The notes: generated by a model from the sequence alone, not told the origin. A stretch of DNA of 64,000 nt from Glaciihabitans sp. (GCA_025464095.1 JAODMF010000013.1:62001-126000); one strand, 5' to 3'. Positions 1-8,594 are shown, numbered from the stretch's first letter. Numbers and translations are program-made.

Positions 1-453
1 GAGCGGCAGGTCGTCGGGGACGACCTGATACGACCCACCCGGCGTGTCAGTGACCGTCGGGTCCAACTGCAAAGCTGCGTTGCGCAGGATGTGCGCGTAC
101 TGCCGGATCTTCTCGTACACACTCGCGTACAAGTCACCCGGCGGCTTGAATGACATCATAAACTCGGCGCGTTCCCCCACGCCGAAGTCGTGCGGGTTCA
201 GGCTTCCTAGCGCTCCGCCGTTTTCGTCGCGTGGTTCCTCGCCGGCGAACCAGATCCGATGGTCGGTCGCGTCGGTAATCACACCCCCGACGTTGTTCAC
301 CGGAAGGATCAGCCGGCCGTTTCGCCGCAGCCCGGACGTGGTCAGGTACGGGAGGCGGCGGACGACAAGGTGCCCATTTTGGAACACCATGTCGTAGCCG
401 TCTGCGATGAGTCGAGCGATCGCGTCGTCAGGATCGATTGGCGGGTTCGACAT
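1..453 (-). CDS. N-terminal part of a predicted E1/ThiF-type protein (DUF6791-like N-terminal domain); truncated by window start
   Basis: Own translation from ATG at 453 (minus): MSNPPIDPDDAIARLIADGYDMVFQNGHLVVRRLPYLTTSGLRRNGRLILPVNNVGGVITDATDHRIWFAGEEPRDENGGALGSLNPHDF...SVYEKIRQYAHILRNAALQLDPTVT; open to the window edge. Pattern resembles the domain found N-terminal to ThiF/E1 domains in bacterial Ub-like operons. Overlaps the multiubiquitin ORF stop by 26 nt. Confidence 0.6.
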   Translation of the reverse strand, partial: MSNPPIDPDDAIARLIADGYDMVFQNGHLVVRRLPYLTTSGLRRNGRLILPVNNVGGVITDATDHRIWFAGEEPRDENGGALGSLNPHDFGVGERAEFMMSFKPPGDLYASVYEKIRQYAHILRNAALQLDPTVTDTPGGSYQVVPDDLPL

Positions 454-901
454 CGAACACCATCCTGTCTTTCACAGCGACCCTCTGGCCAGTCCGCAGA
501 GCGTGATCCGGGCCGTGTCCGCGGCTGTACTCGACTGTTGTGCCAGCCGGATCGTACGTTTGCCCCGGGAAGGCCAGTTCGACGACCTGCTCGAACGTGA
601 TCTCCTTCTCCCCCCATGGCTGCGACCTGGTGTTGATGATGATCGTCACCGTCTTAGCGGTGGCAGTGACATCAAAGATCGTCCCCTTCTTCTCGACGAG
701 AACGACCCGACCCTCCACCAGTTCTCCTAGTTGGGGCTCCTTCGCCTTGCGGTACGTCACAGTGAAAAAGGTTTCCGCGCTCGGCTCGACCGGATAGGCG
801 ATTGACACAACCTCCGTGTAGGAGACCTCTTCGTGGGGCACGATCGCAAGCTCCCCATTGATGACGATTTCGTATTCGTCCTTCAGTTCGTTCTGTTCCA
901 T
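428..901 (-). CDS. Tandem ubiquitin-like (multiubiquitin domain) protein, two beta-grasp repeats
   Basis: 157 aa; two repeats of the same pattern: YEIVINGELAIVPHEEVSYTEVVSIAYP...FTVTYRKA...G..V.KKGTIFDVTATAKT and VTIIINTRSQPWGEKEITFEQVVELAFPG...TTVEYSRGHGPDHALRTGQRVAVKDRMVFDVEPANRS. Confidence 0.75.
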   Translation of the reverse strand: MEQNELKDEYEIVINGELAIVPHEEVSYTEVVSIAYPVEPSAETFFTVTYRKAKEPQLGELVEGRVVLVEKKGTIFDVTATAKTVTIIINTRSQPWGEKEITFEQVVELAFPGQTYDPAGTTVEYSRGHGPDHALRTGQRVAVKDRMVFDVEPANRS

Positions 902-960
902 GCTGACATTCCCTTTCCACTTGCGACCGCCCGTTGCTGTCGCTCATACGTTATCACCTC

Positions 961-977
961 TTCACCTTACAGGTGAA
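961..977. promoter_or_regulatory. Perfect inverted repeat TTCACCT-TAC-AGGTGAA in the divergent Ubl/HigB intergenic region
   Basis: Direct reading; 7-bp arms, 3-nt spacer, between divergent genes 428..901(-) and 1082..1381(+). Confidence 0.5.
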
Positions 978-1081
978 TTCTGATAGGCTAGCAATGTAGA
1001 CAGAGCATGGCACATCTAAACAATCTCGGGAATCGACTAGGGTTTTTGTGATCAGTTCAAGGGTGAAGAGCGGAATGTGTC

Positions 1082-1381
1082 GTGCATCTGAAGTTCGAGA
1101 ACAAGGAACTGGAGCGCCTTGCTTATGAACCGGACTATCAATTGGCCCGCTGGTCGTCCGACATCATCCGCGCATATCGCCGAGTCATTAACTTGATTTC
1201 CAACGCCACGGACGAGCGTGACATCCGCGGCTTCAAGGGACTTCGTCTCGAGAAGCTCAAAGGCAACCGCAAAGGAACCTCGTCCGTGCGCATCAATGAC
1301 CAATACAGACTGGTGCTCCGGTTCGAAGCAATCGAACAGAACAAATTCGCCGTCGTTGTCGAAGCAATCGATTATCACTAG
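1082..1381 (+). CDS. higB: HigB/RelE-ParE superfamily toxin
   Basis: 99 aa, GTG start; FKGLRLEKLKGNRKGTSSVRINDQYRLVLRFE motif typical of HigB-type toxins; followed directly by a HigA-type gene. Confidence 0.85.
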   Translation: MHLKFENKELERLAYEPDYQLARWSSDIIRAYRRVINLISNATDERDIRGFKGLRLEKLKGNRKGTSSVRINDQYRLVLRFEAIEQNKFAVVVEAIDYH

Positions 1382-1390
1382 AGGAGGCTG

Positions 1391-2479
1391 ATGAGAATGG
1401 AGAAGCCACTAGCAGAGGTGTTTCCGCCAGGGGATTACCTGTCCGAGGAACTCGAACAGCGGCATTGGTCACAGTCAGAGTTTGCCGAGATCTTGGGTCG
1501 CCCCGCACAATTCGTCTCCGAGATCATTTCCGGCAAGAAGGAAATAACTAGGGAATCAGCAGCCCAGATCGGCGCCGCTTTAGATACATCTGCCGAGGTG
1601 TGGCTGAATCTTCAGAACAGCTACTTGCTGCGGCGGCAAGCGCAGAACGGCGACACGCAACTCCAGCTCGACGATGTACGTCGGCGCGCTCGGCTAAACG
1701 CTCGCGCACCGATCGGGGTGCTCAAGAAGCGCGGGCTCATACGTGGAGAGTCCTTGGACGAGCTTGAGGAAGCAGTGCGCAGTTTGCTCGAGCTGCCTAA
1801 CCTAGATGAAGAACCCACTTTCAGCGCTGCGGCTCGTCGGGCAAATAATGACGTGCCACTCACGCCAACGCAACTTGCCTGGCTCGCTGCAAGTCGAAGA
1901 TTAGCGCGAGCTATGAAGGTCAAGACATATGACCGAAGCGCCCTCTCAAAACTTGCCGAGAAACTATCGAGATCGCTCAGTGACCCAGCGCAATTCGAGA
2001 AGCTTCCCGCGATGTTCGCGGCTGTTGGAGTCCGAATCGTCTACTTAGAGGCATTCCCGGGTAGCAAAATGAACGGCGCAAGCTTCCTTTTAGATGACGA
2101 TCCCGACAGACCGGTGATTGCCTTGTCAGGACGAGGGAAGCGACTGGACATCGTACTTTTTACTCTGCTCCACGAAATAGCGCATCTCGTGCATGGAGAC
2201 GTCGAGCCTGGAAAAGTGGTCGTCGACGATGAACTTCTCACGCTTGGCGACGAAAAAGCGGCGAATCGGCTTGCCGGCAAGTGGGCAGTGCCCGGCAAGC
2301 TTGGTTCTCCCCCGAAACCGGTTCGACAGCAATGGATATCGGACGAAGCTAACCGGCTCGGGATACATCCGATTGTCATCATTGGACAGCTCCAAGACCG
2401 GAAAGAGCTGGATTGGCGGACGCAACTTGTCAAGGACGCACCAACTGTGACGGCTCAGCTCGCAACTTGGAACCACTGA
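1391..2479 (+). CDS. higA: HigA-family antitoxin (XRE HTH) fused to ImmA/IrrE-type metallopeptidase domain
   Basis: N-terminal PGDYLSEELEQRHWSQSEFAEILGRPAQFVSEIISGKKEITRESAAQIGAALDTSAEVWLNLQ (HigA); C-terminal VLFTLLHEIAHLVHGD zinc-binding HExxH motif. Confidence 0.85.
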   Translation: MRMEKPLAEVFPPGDYLSEELEQRHWSQSEFAEILGRPAQFVSEIISGKKEITRESAAQIGAALDTSAEVWLNLQNSYLLRRQAQNGDTQLQLDDVRRRARLNARAPIGVLKKRGLIRGESLDELEEAVRSLLELPNLDEEPTFSAAARRANNDVPLTPTQLAWLAASRRLARAMKVKTYDRSALSKLAEKLSRSLSDPAQFEKLPAMFAAVGVRIVYLEAFPGSKMNGASFLLDDDPDRPVIALSGRGKRLDIVLFTLLHEIAHLVHGDVEPGKVVVDDELLTLGDEKAANRLAGKWAVPGKLGSPPKPVRQQWISDEANRLGIHPIVIIGQLQDRKELDWRTQLVKDAPTVTAQLATWNH

Positions 2480-2905
2480 CGCTTAGGTCGCGGATCGGCT
2501 CGTCTCAAGTCGAGGCGGTTTGCCTCAGATCAGTATTTGTTGTGTGCGCCTGCGGGATTTACACAAAGGTCGGTCTCGCGACGAATGAGCGTGCAGATCG
2601 CGAAGAAGTGAGTCGACGCCAGACGGTTCTGAAGTGTGCTAGCGGGCACATCCACCGCGCCCAAGATTTCATCGGCCGTCTTCCACACGTGTCGCATCCA
2701 TAAGGTCCACGCTCTGATGAAGCGTTGCGTTGGAGTGCGCGACGCATGAATCCCAGTCCACCGCCTGCGTACCAGGGTCACGTCCCATGTGCGTGCCAGA
2801 GGTGCCTGCTTTCGTGCGAATTCGGGCCATGATCTTCAGGCGGACAGCACGGACGGCTTCGTGCCGTCACCTATATCTGAGAGTGTTGACGCCGCACGGG
2901 ATTCG

Positions 2906-4315
2906 CTAAAAGTCCAGGTGAAGCACGTTGTCGGCGACTCGCTGAAGGATCTCGTCGGAAAGGCCTAGCTGACATATCAACACGAGGCTCAATAGGGCGG
3001 CGGTTTGCATCTGGAGCTTGAAGATGTCATGTGTCACGCCTTCACCTGCGACATGCGCGATGCCATTTCGCACATCTCGCATCTCTTTCGCCCACTGCTC
3101 AAGATTGGGAATTATGCGAGCGACCGTGGTCGCTGGCGGAAGGGCAGCGAGTGACAAAGCACGTTCCTTGAAGCTCGGCTCGTTGTAGAGCCGAGCCTTT
3201 AGCCAGGCACGCTCTTCGAGGTCCTCGAGGGCAGCCAGAACGGTCTCCCGAAGTTGCTGAAACTTCTCCCCTGGCAGATCCGTCGTATTGCCGATCAGGG
3301 ATCGATGAAGTGCCTCAAGCGATACCGACAACAGCAGGAGCCGGACCTCCGTGAATCCGGGAGTGGCGTAGCGCATCCCAAAAAATACGTTGCAGGCAGC
3401 ACTAGCCTTGCGGCGCAACGCAAGCCACGCCGGCGCGACGACATCAAATGGTAGGTCCCGACACGTGAAGAGGAAGTTATGCGGCTTTACAGCCTCAGCG
3501 TCCGGTTCCGCCGTGTGAATTCGCCTACCAACGAGCTCGACCTGTCGCGGGCGCGAGATTTGATGGCCATCTCCAGCCTCGATCACTTCGTCTTCGATCT
3601 GATCGAGGAACACGCTAATGACTCCGGACGGAGATCCGCTCGCGAGCGTAACAAGATCCATGAATTCGAGAGCGAACCTGTCGAAGTTTTCGATTGCACT
3701 CGGGTCCGGCGGGTCGAAATACAACTCGGCAGTCGCGTCGCCCGAGACCCGGTGCGACTCGCGAGTCTCCGTGTAAGAGAAACCGCGCAGTGACGGGCCG
3801 GCCGAGATCGTCCAACCGTCGAAGGTCGCGGACAGCGAGTCTGCGACCTTCAGTTCGGCGCTCGCAATACCATTCTCGAATCCCCAACTCCTCGTCATGA
3901 GCGGCATGGCCAGCCAACTTGTGAGGTTCTCGATCCGAACCGTCGCGCGCTTGAAGAGCGGGTCCGTCACATCGTGCAAATGGATTCCGATAAGGGCGCG
4001 TTGCGCGTAGAGCCGCTGGAAGGCGGGTTCCCCGACGAACCATCCACCGCGAGACAGAAGACTAAAACAGTTGACCAGAGTTACAAGCGTTCCCTCGCAG
4101 ATACCGTGGACTGCCGGCAGGTCTTTACTCGCCCCGCTAACGGTCGTGCTGCCGTCCGGATTGCTACTCGTGACATTGAGGTCGAAGCCACCAATCAACT
4201 CAAGCTGCAGATCACCGTCGCCTGCGACGGTTAGGACGCCAGGCTTCCGTGATCCCTCGCCTTCAGGTATCCACCACTCGCCGTAAAACTTGCGTTCTTC
4301 CATGGCTCCCATCAT
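2906..4315 (-). CDS. ApeA-like HEPN domain protein (putative anti-phage)
   Basis: 469 aa; N-terminus FYGEWWIPEGEGSRKPGVLTVAGDGDLQLELIGGFDL resembles the ApeA N-terminal domain; C-terminal RNGIAH matches the HEPN R-x4-6-H motif. Start may be the internal Met at 4303. Confidence 0.75.
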   Translation of the reverse strand: MMGAMEERKFYGEWWIPEGEGSRKPGVLTVAGDGDLQLELIGGFDLNVTSSNPDGSTTVSGASKDLPAVHGICEGTLVTLVNCFSLLSRGGWFVGEPAFQRLYAQRALIGIHLHDVTDPLFKRATVRIENLTSWLAMPLMTRSWGFENGIASAELKVADSLSATFDGWTISAGPSLRGFSYTETRESHRVSGDATAELYFDPPDPSAIENFDRFALEFMDLVTLASGSPSGVISVFLDQIEDEVIEAGDGHQISRPRQVELVGRRIHTAEPDAEAVKPHNFLFTCRDLPFDVVAPAWLALRRKASAACNVFFGMRYATPGFTEVRLLLLSVSLEALHRSLIGNTTDLPGEKFQQLRETVLAALEDLEERAWLKARLYNEPSFKERALSLAALPPATTVARIIPNLEQWAKEMRDVRNGIAHVAGEGVTHDIFKLQMQTAALLSLVLICQLGLSDEILQRVADNVLHLDF

Positions 4316-4354
4316 CCTGTCGACTGCCGACTGCCGACTACGAACTGCGCTTCA

Positions 4355-4912
4355 CTAATAGAGGTCGATTGGCTGGCGCCGCCACGGCCACATCGCGCCG
4401 CGCCAGCGGACAACGCCTCGACGCTCCCAACGCGACACTGTGTCACTTCCTGCTGGCAGGTAGACCGGGGGATATCCGTAGGACTTTTCTTCCTCGTTCC
4501 ACACAAGTAACACCCGCAGCTCAATCCCCTCCGAGTCTTCGAGCGGGCCGATCTGACCTGGGCCAACTTGACCCACGATCGGGTAGGTGTATTTCTGGAT
4601 CCGAAACTTACCGCGAACTCCAGTGTCGTGCCGGCGAGCGGCGGTAAGGCTCACCCTCGACGCAGCGTGCTCACCGACATTGCGTAGCCCCCAGCTCTCG
4701 AAGGAGAGGGTGGCCGAGGGCTTGGGCGGTACCTCCTCCAAGAGCCAGCGCGCGGATTTGGGTAGTCCGGCTCGCCAGAACGCGATAGCGGCCACCACAA
4801 GGGAGCCCAGCGCGACAACGCCCGCCTTATGAGTCCAGATATAGGACCACACCGTGGCGACGATCTCGCCTGCGCCGTTGAGTAACGCATCTAGCCAGCC
4901 GATTCCAGTCAC
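4355..4912 (-). CDS. Hypothetical membrane-anchored protein in defence island
   Basis: 185 aa; N-terminal TM segment (AGVVALGSLVVAAIAFW); same strand as and directly upstream of the ApeA-like gene. Confidence 0.5.
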   Translation of the reverse strand: MTGIGWLDALLNGAGEIVATVWSYIWTHKAGVVALGSLVVAAIAFWRAGLPKSARWLLEEVPPKPSATLSFESWGLRNVGEHAASRVSLTAARRHDTGVRGKFRIQKYTYPIVGQVGPGQIGPLEDSEGIELRVLLVWNEEEKSYGYPPVYLPAGSDTVSRWERRGVVRWRGAMWPWRRQPIDLY

Positions 4913-4990
4913 TGCAGTAACCTATCGGCCTCCGCACGTTCCGAAGGGCAAAGAGATGGGAAATCACGCCATTGAAACAGGTCCTGATGT

Positions 4991-5332
4991 TCAGTAGTAA
5001 GGCGGTATGGGCATTCCGTTCGCTGTCCGAAATCGAATGTCAATCGCGCGCGCCCGCTTGATTAGTTCGTTGACTTCCTTCTCCCAGAGTTGGGGCTCGA
5101 AGATGTCACGGAAAACCAAGGTGGCGGTCAGCAACCAACCCATGCAAAAACCCATCTGGTCGACGGCGGTTGCGTTGTTGAGCGGTTTCATCGCGGGTAC
5201 TTCCCAATAGGCGATTGCCGACTCGTAGCTCGGGTGGCCAAGGGCCGTCTCTGCATACCACTGGGGAATGTCATCGGGAACACCGTCTACGTGAACGGAC
5301 AAACGATCGTGGGAACACCAAAGACGCATCAA
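4991..5332 (-). pseudogene. Hypothetical protein fragment, N-terminal part probably formed by recombination
   Basis: 113 aa; the C-terminal ~95 aa look natural, the N-terminus is antisense to integrase coding sequence. Confidence 0.4.
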
Positions 5333-5782
5333 AGGCGAGCAGTCCCCTTTCCCGATTTCTTGATTTCGGGCCTCGACCAGAGCCGAAGCTCGAAGGCGGC
5401 GAATGACCTTGTCTTCCCGAACACAATGGGTGGATACCTCGAGACGCCGACGATGACACCCAACTCGTGGTTTGACAAAGCGCTCGAGAAGGCCGGCCTC
5501 CCCTCAATGACCATCCACGACCTGCGCCACACCGCGGCGAGCTTGGCGATCTCCGCCGGCGCGAACGTAAAAGCAGTTCAGCGGATGCTCGGACACGCTT
5601 CCGCTGCAATGACCCTCGATACATACGCTGATCTATTTGACGATGATCTGGACTCAGTAGCGATCCGTTTGAGTGAGGCCGCTCTGGCTGTAAATGTGGT
5701 CAAAATGTGGTCAGAAACGCAGATCGGCCGCTCCGATGAGCGGCCGATTGAATCGAACTTCCTTGTAAATAAAGGGAAGTAG
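5262..5782 (+). pseudogene. Tyrosine site-specific recombinase (phage integrase), N-terminally truncated
   Basis: Within ORF 5090..5782: TPKTHQRRAVPFP...LEKAGLPSMTIHDLRHTAASLAISAGANVKAVQRMLGHASAAMTLDTYADLF (HxLRH...GH...Y catalytic pattern); no core-binding/N-terminal domain; stop codon abuts tRNA-Met 3' end. Confidence 0.8.
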
Positions 5783-5853
5783 CGGGGGCGGGACTTGAAC
5801 CCGCGACACCACGATTATGAGCCGTGTGCTCTAACCACCTGAGCTACCCCGCC
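5780..5853 (-). tRNA. tRNA-Met (anticodon CAT)
   Basis: Cloverleaf by eye: GGCGGGG TA GCTCAG...ACGGCTCATAATCGT...GCGGGTTCAAGTCCCGC CCCCGCT. Confidence 0.9.
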
Positions 5854-5870
5854 GCGTTGCAGAACCTGAG

Positions 5871-5944
5871 TAGCTGAGGCGGGATTCGAACCCGCGACCT
5901 CACGATTATGAGTCGTGCGCTCTCACCAACTGAGCTACTCAGCC
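5871..5944 (-). tRNA. tRNA-Met (anticodon CAT)
   Basis: GGCTGAG TA GCTCAG...CGACTCATAATCG...GCGGGTTCGAATCCCGC CTCAGCT. Confidence 0.9.
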
Positions 5945-5975
5945 CTACGGTATCCGCTCTTGCGAACATCTACCG

Positions 5976-6047
<72 letters not shown>

Positions 6048-6152
6048 GTGCGCACCACGACCGCGCCGGGGCGCAGCGCCGTTTTGGCACCGTAAGAGAC
6101 TAGCATCCGCGCACGGCCCGTTACGCAGCCCCCAATTGAGCGACAGGGCGCC

Positions 6153-6617
6153 TCATTGGATGCAGAATTCGTTACCCTCCGGGTCTTGCATCACGTAGTG
6201 CTCATCCAGGATGGGGCCCCAGTTCGCGCTGAAGTTCACCATGATCGTGGCCCCGAGCGCGACCAGCCGTTGTGCCTCAGCATCCCGCTCCTCCTTGGTC
6301 GATCGACGGCCGGGCGCGCAGTTCACGTCGATGTGCATGCGGTTCTTCGCCGTCTTGCCCTCGGGCACCCGCTGGAAGAAAAGCCGCGGCCCCTTCCCCT
6401 CCGGGTCCTCGGCCAGACCGCGCGACTCCAGGTCGTCTTCGGTCAGGCCGCCCGCCAGGAGTTCGGCCCTCAGGTCATCCGGCCACTCGGCATGCGGATA
6501 ACCGAACACGTCAGCCCAGAAGTGCGAGAGTTCGCGAGGATTTGCGCAGTCAAAGGTGATGTTTCCGAGTGAGGATGCCATAACTCCATTGGACACCGCA
6601 CCACCGACCCGCGCCAC
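6153..6617 (-). CDS. VOC family (glyoxalase/bleomycin resistance-like) protein
   Basis: ITFDCANPRELSHFWADVFGY...MHIDVNCAPGRRS...VMQDPEGNEFCIQ; likely start at the internal MASSLG. Confidence 0.85.
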   Translation of the reverse strand: MARVGGAVSNGVMASSLGNITFDCANPRELSHFWADVFGYPHAEWPDDLRAELLAGGLTEDDLESRGLAEDPEGKGPRLFFQRVPEGKTAKNRMHIDVNCAPGRRSTKEERDAEAQRLVALGATIMVNFSANWGPILDEHYVMQDPEGNEFCIQ

Positions 6618-6640
6618 CCCTGTTCAGCGGAAGAACGGAA

Positions 6641-8533
6641 TCAGCCCTCGAAGCCGATCGCCGGCAGGTCCACGCCCGGCAGCTGCCACGCCGTGAACGA
6701 CGGTCCGACCCCGTACAGTCGCAGGCTTCCGTCGGGCTGGCGCTCGGCATCCGTCTCTCCGAACAGCCAGGTCAGCGGCCCCGGAGCGGCGGATGCCAGC
6801 AGCGTCACGTCGAACCCGCTGCGGGCTGCCACCACGAGGACGCACTCCTCACTACTCTCCCGTACAAAACACAGCACCTCGTCGCCGGCGTGCAGCCACC
6901 GCATGCTCCCGCCGTTCAGCGCCGGATGCGACGTGCGCAACCGGATCAGGTTCGCGTACAGGTCGATGGTCTCGCTCGCTGCATCCACCGAATCCCAGGG
7001 CATCGGCGTGCGTGAGTGCTCGCCGTCGACCGCGGTAAGGCCGAACTCGTCGCCCGCCCACACGACAGGGATGCCCGGCATCGTCATCGAGAGTCCGAGC
7101 GCGACCGGCAGCGTGCCCGGCAGCGCGTGCGTGAGAAAGCGCGGGGTGTCATGGGTGTCGAGCGCGTTCATGTTGGAGAGCCGAACCCGCCACGGAAAGC
7201 TGGCCGAGAAGGCGACGTGCGCGGCGTACACCTGCTCGGCGGAGTAGTGCGGAATCATTCCGAGCGGCATCCCGAGCCCGCCACCGGCCGGGCTGCCCGG
7301 CTGCGACAGCCAGCCCCAGACCGGGCGCGTGAAATTGGCGTAGGTCATGGCGCCGTGCCACGAGTCGCCGGTGAAGTCGCGCGCCGCATCGTTCGTCGAC
7401 TCGCCGAGCAGCAGGGTGTCGGGGTTGACGGCCATCATGGTCGCGCGAATCTCGCGCCGCACCTCTTCGTTCCAGTTCTCGTCGAGGTAACGGCCGGTCA
7501 TGTTCGAGACATCGATGCGCCAGCCATCGAGGCTGTACGGGGCGTCCAACCACTTCGCGACCGCCGATTCGCCACCCCGGATGAACCGTCGCCGCAGCTC
7601 CAGGGAGCGCCAGTTGAACTTCGGCAGGCTCGGCACCCCCAGCCACGACACGTAGGTCTCCTGCGAGTCGTCCTTCCAGTAGTAGAACTCGCTCTCGGGC
7701 GTTCCGGGCGAGCGATGCGATGCCCGGAACCACTCGTGCGTATCCCCCGAGTGGTTCGTGGTCAGGTCGCCGATGATCTTCAGTCCCCGGGCGTGCGCCG
7801 CGCGCACGAGCGACTCGAGAGCCTCGTTGCCGCCGAGCAGAGGATCGACCTCGTCGAAGGAGTGCGCGTCGTAGCGATGATTCGACTGCGCCGGGAAGAC
7901 AGGCGTCAGGTAGAGGGTCGTGATGCCGAGCCGCTCGAGGTGGTCGAGGTGGTCCTCGATGCCCGCGAGATCGCCGCCGTAGAACTGCAGGGCGGTCTCC
8001 GGGCGGCGCTGGTCGACGGCATCCGTCCACTGCGCCGGAATCGCCCAGCCCGGCAACTCCCGCGCGTCGGCAGCGCTCGACCTTGCGAACCGGTCGGGAA
8101 AAATCTGGTACAAAACTGTGGATGCCGCCCAGGCGGGCGGCGCCGCGTAGGTGACCAGCCGAAAGTCTTCGCTATCCAGCGTCTCGATCTCGTGAACGCC
8201 GGTCGCGTTGACCCACACCGTGCCGCCGCCAACGAGCGTGACAAGAAAGCGGTAGCCGTGCACGGGGTTCTCGACCGCAACGGGCGCCTCCCACCAATCC
8301 ACGCCGTCCTCGCTGGCGACGACCACAGCCTGGCTGAAGCTCGGCTCGTGGTCGGGGTTCGACCGCGTGTGCACGGACGCCACCTGGCCGAATTCCTGCG
8401 GCACTCGGAGCCGCACGCGCACAACGTCGCCGAGCGCGGGTGTGGCAGTCGAGACGTAGAGCGGTGACCCGTCGTGGTGAGGCCCTAGTGGCAGGTGAGT
8501 GTGGATCGCCATGCCGGCCACTCTCGCACGCAC
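6641..8533 (-). CDS. Glycoside hydrolase family 13 (neopullulanase/cyclomaltodextrinase-like)
   Basis: LYQIFPDRFA, GITTLYLTPVF, DLTTNHSGDTHEWF, DGWRIDVSN, LGES, DTHDTPR motifs. Confidence 0.9.
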   Translation of the reverse strand: MRARVAGMAIHTHLPLGPHHDGSPLYVSTATPALGDVVRVRLRVPQEFGQVASVHTRSNPDHEPSFSQAVVVASEDGVDWWEAPVAVENPVHGYRFLVTLVGGGTVWVNATGVHEIETLDSEDFRLVTYAAPPAWAASTVLYQIFPDRFARSSAADARELPGWAIPAQWTDAVDQRRPETALQFYGGDLAGIEDHLDHLERLGITTLYLTPVFPAQSNHRYDAHSFDEVDPLLGGNEALESLVRAAHARGLKIIGDLTTNHSGDTHEWFRASHRSPGTPESEFYYWKDDSQETYVSWLGVPSLPKFNWRSLELRRRFIRGGESAVAKWLDAPYSLDGWRIDVSNMTGRYLDENWNEEVRREIRATMMAVNPDTLLLGESTNDAARDFTGDSWHGAMTYANFTRPVWGWLSQPGSPAGGGLGMPLGMIPHYSAEQVYAAHVAFSASFPWRVRLSNMNALDTHDTPRFLTHALPGTLPVALGLSMTMPGIPVVWAGDEFGLTAVDGEHSRTPMPWDSVDAASETIDLYANLIRLRTSHPALNGGSMRWLHAGDEVLCFVRESSEECVLVVAARSGFDVTLLASAAPGPLTWLFGETDAERQPDGSLRLYGVGPSFTAWQLPGVDLPAIGFEG

Positions 8534-8582
8534 ATATTTCGCCCCGGTTACCGCCCGGCAAAACGCTGGCCGCGGTGCTGCC

Positions 8583-8594
8583 GCAAGCGCTTGC
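8583..8594. promoter_or_regulatory. GCAAGCGCTTGC palindrome, LacI-family operator-like, between divergent GH13 genes
   Basis: Perfect 12-bp palindrome with CG centre upstream of both GH13 genes. Confidence 0.55.

Noticed and set aside
5090-5270. N-terminal part of ORF 5090..5782 as integrase sequence
   Set aside because: Not integrase-like and antisense to the natural-looking C-terminus of 4991..5332; treated as post-deletion read-through.
5723-5748. ATCGGCCGCT-CCGATG-AGCGGCCGAT hairpin as terminator of tRNA-Met or att-site arm
   Set aside because: Perfect stem but inside the integrase 3' coding end and without a U tract; function cannot be assigned.
7016-8467. 483-aa plus-strand ORF
   Set aside because: Antisense to the clear GH13 gene; Arg/His/Val-rich composition typical of the opposite frame in high-GC DNA.
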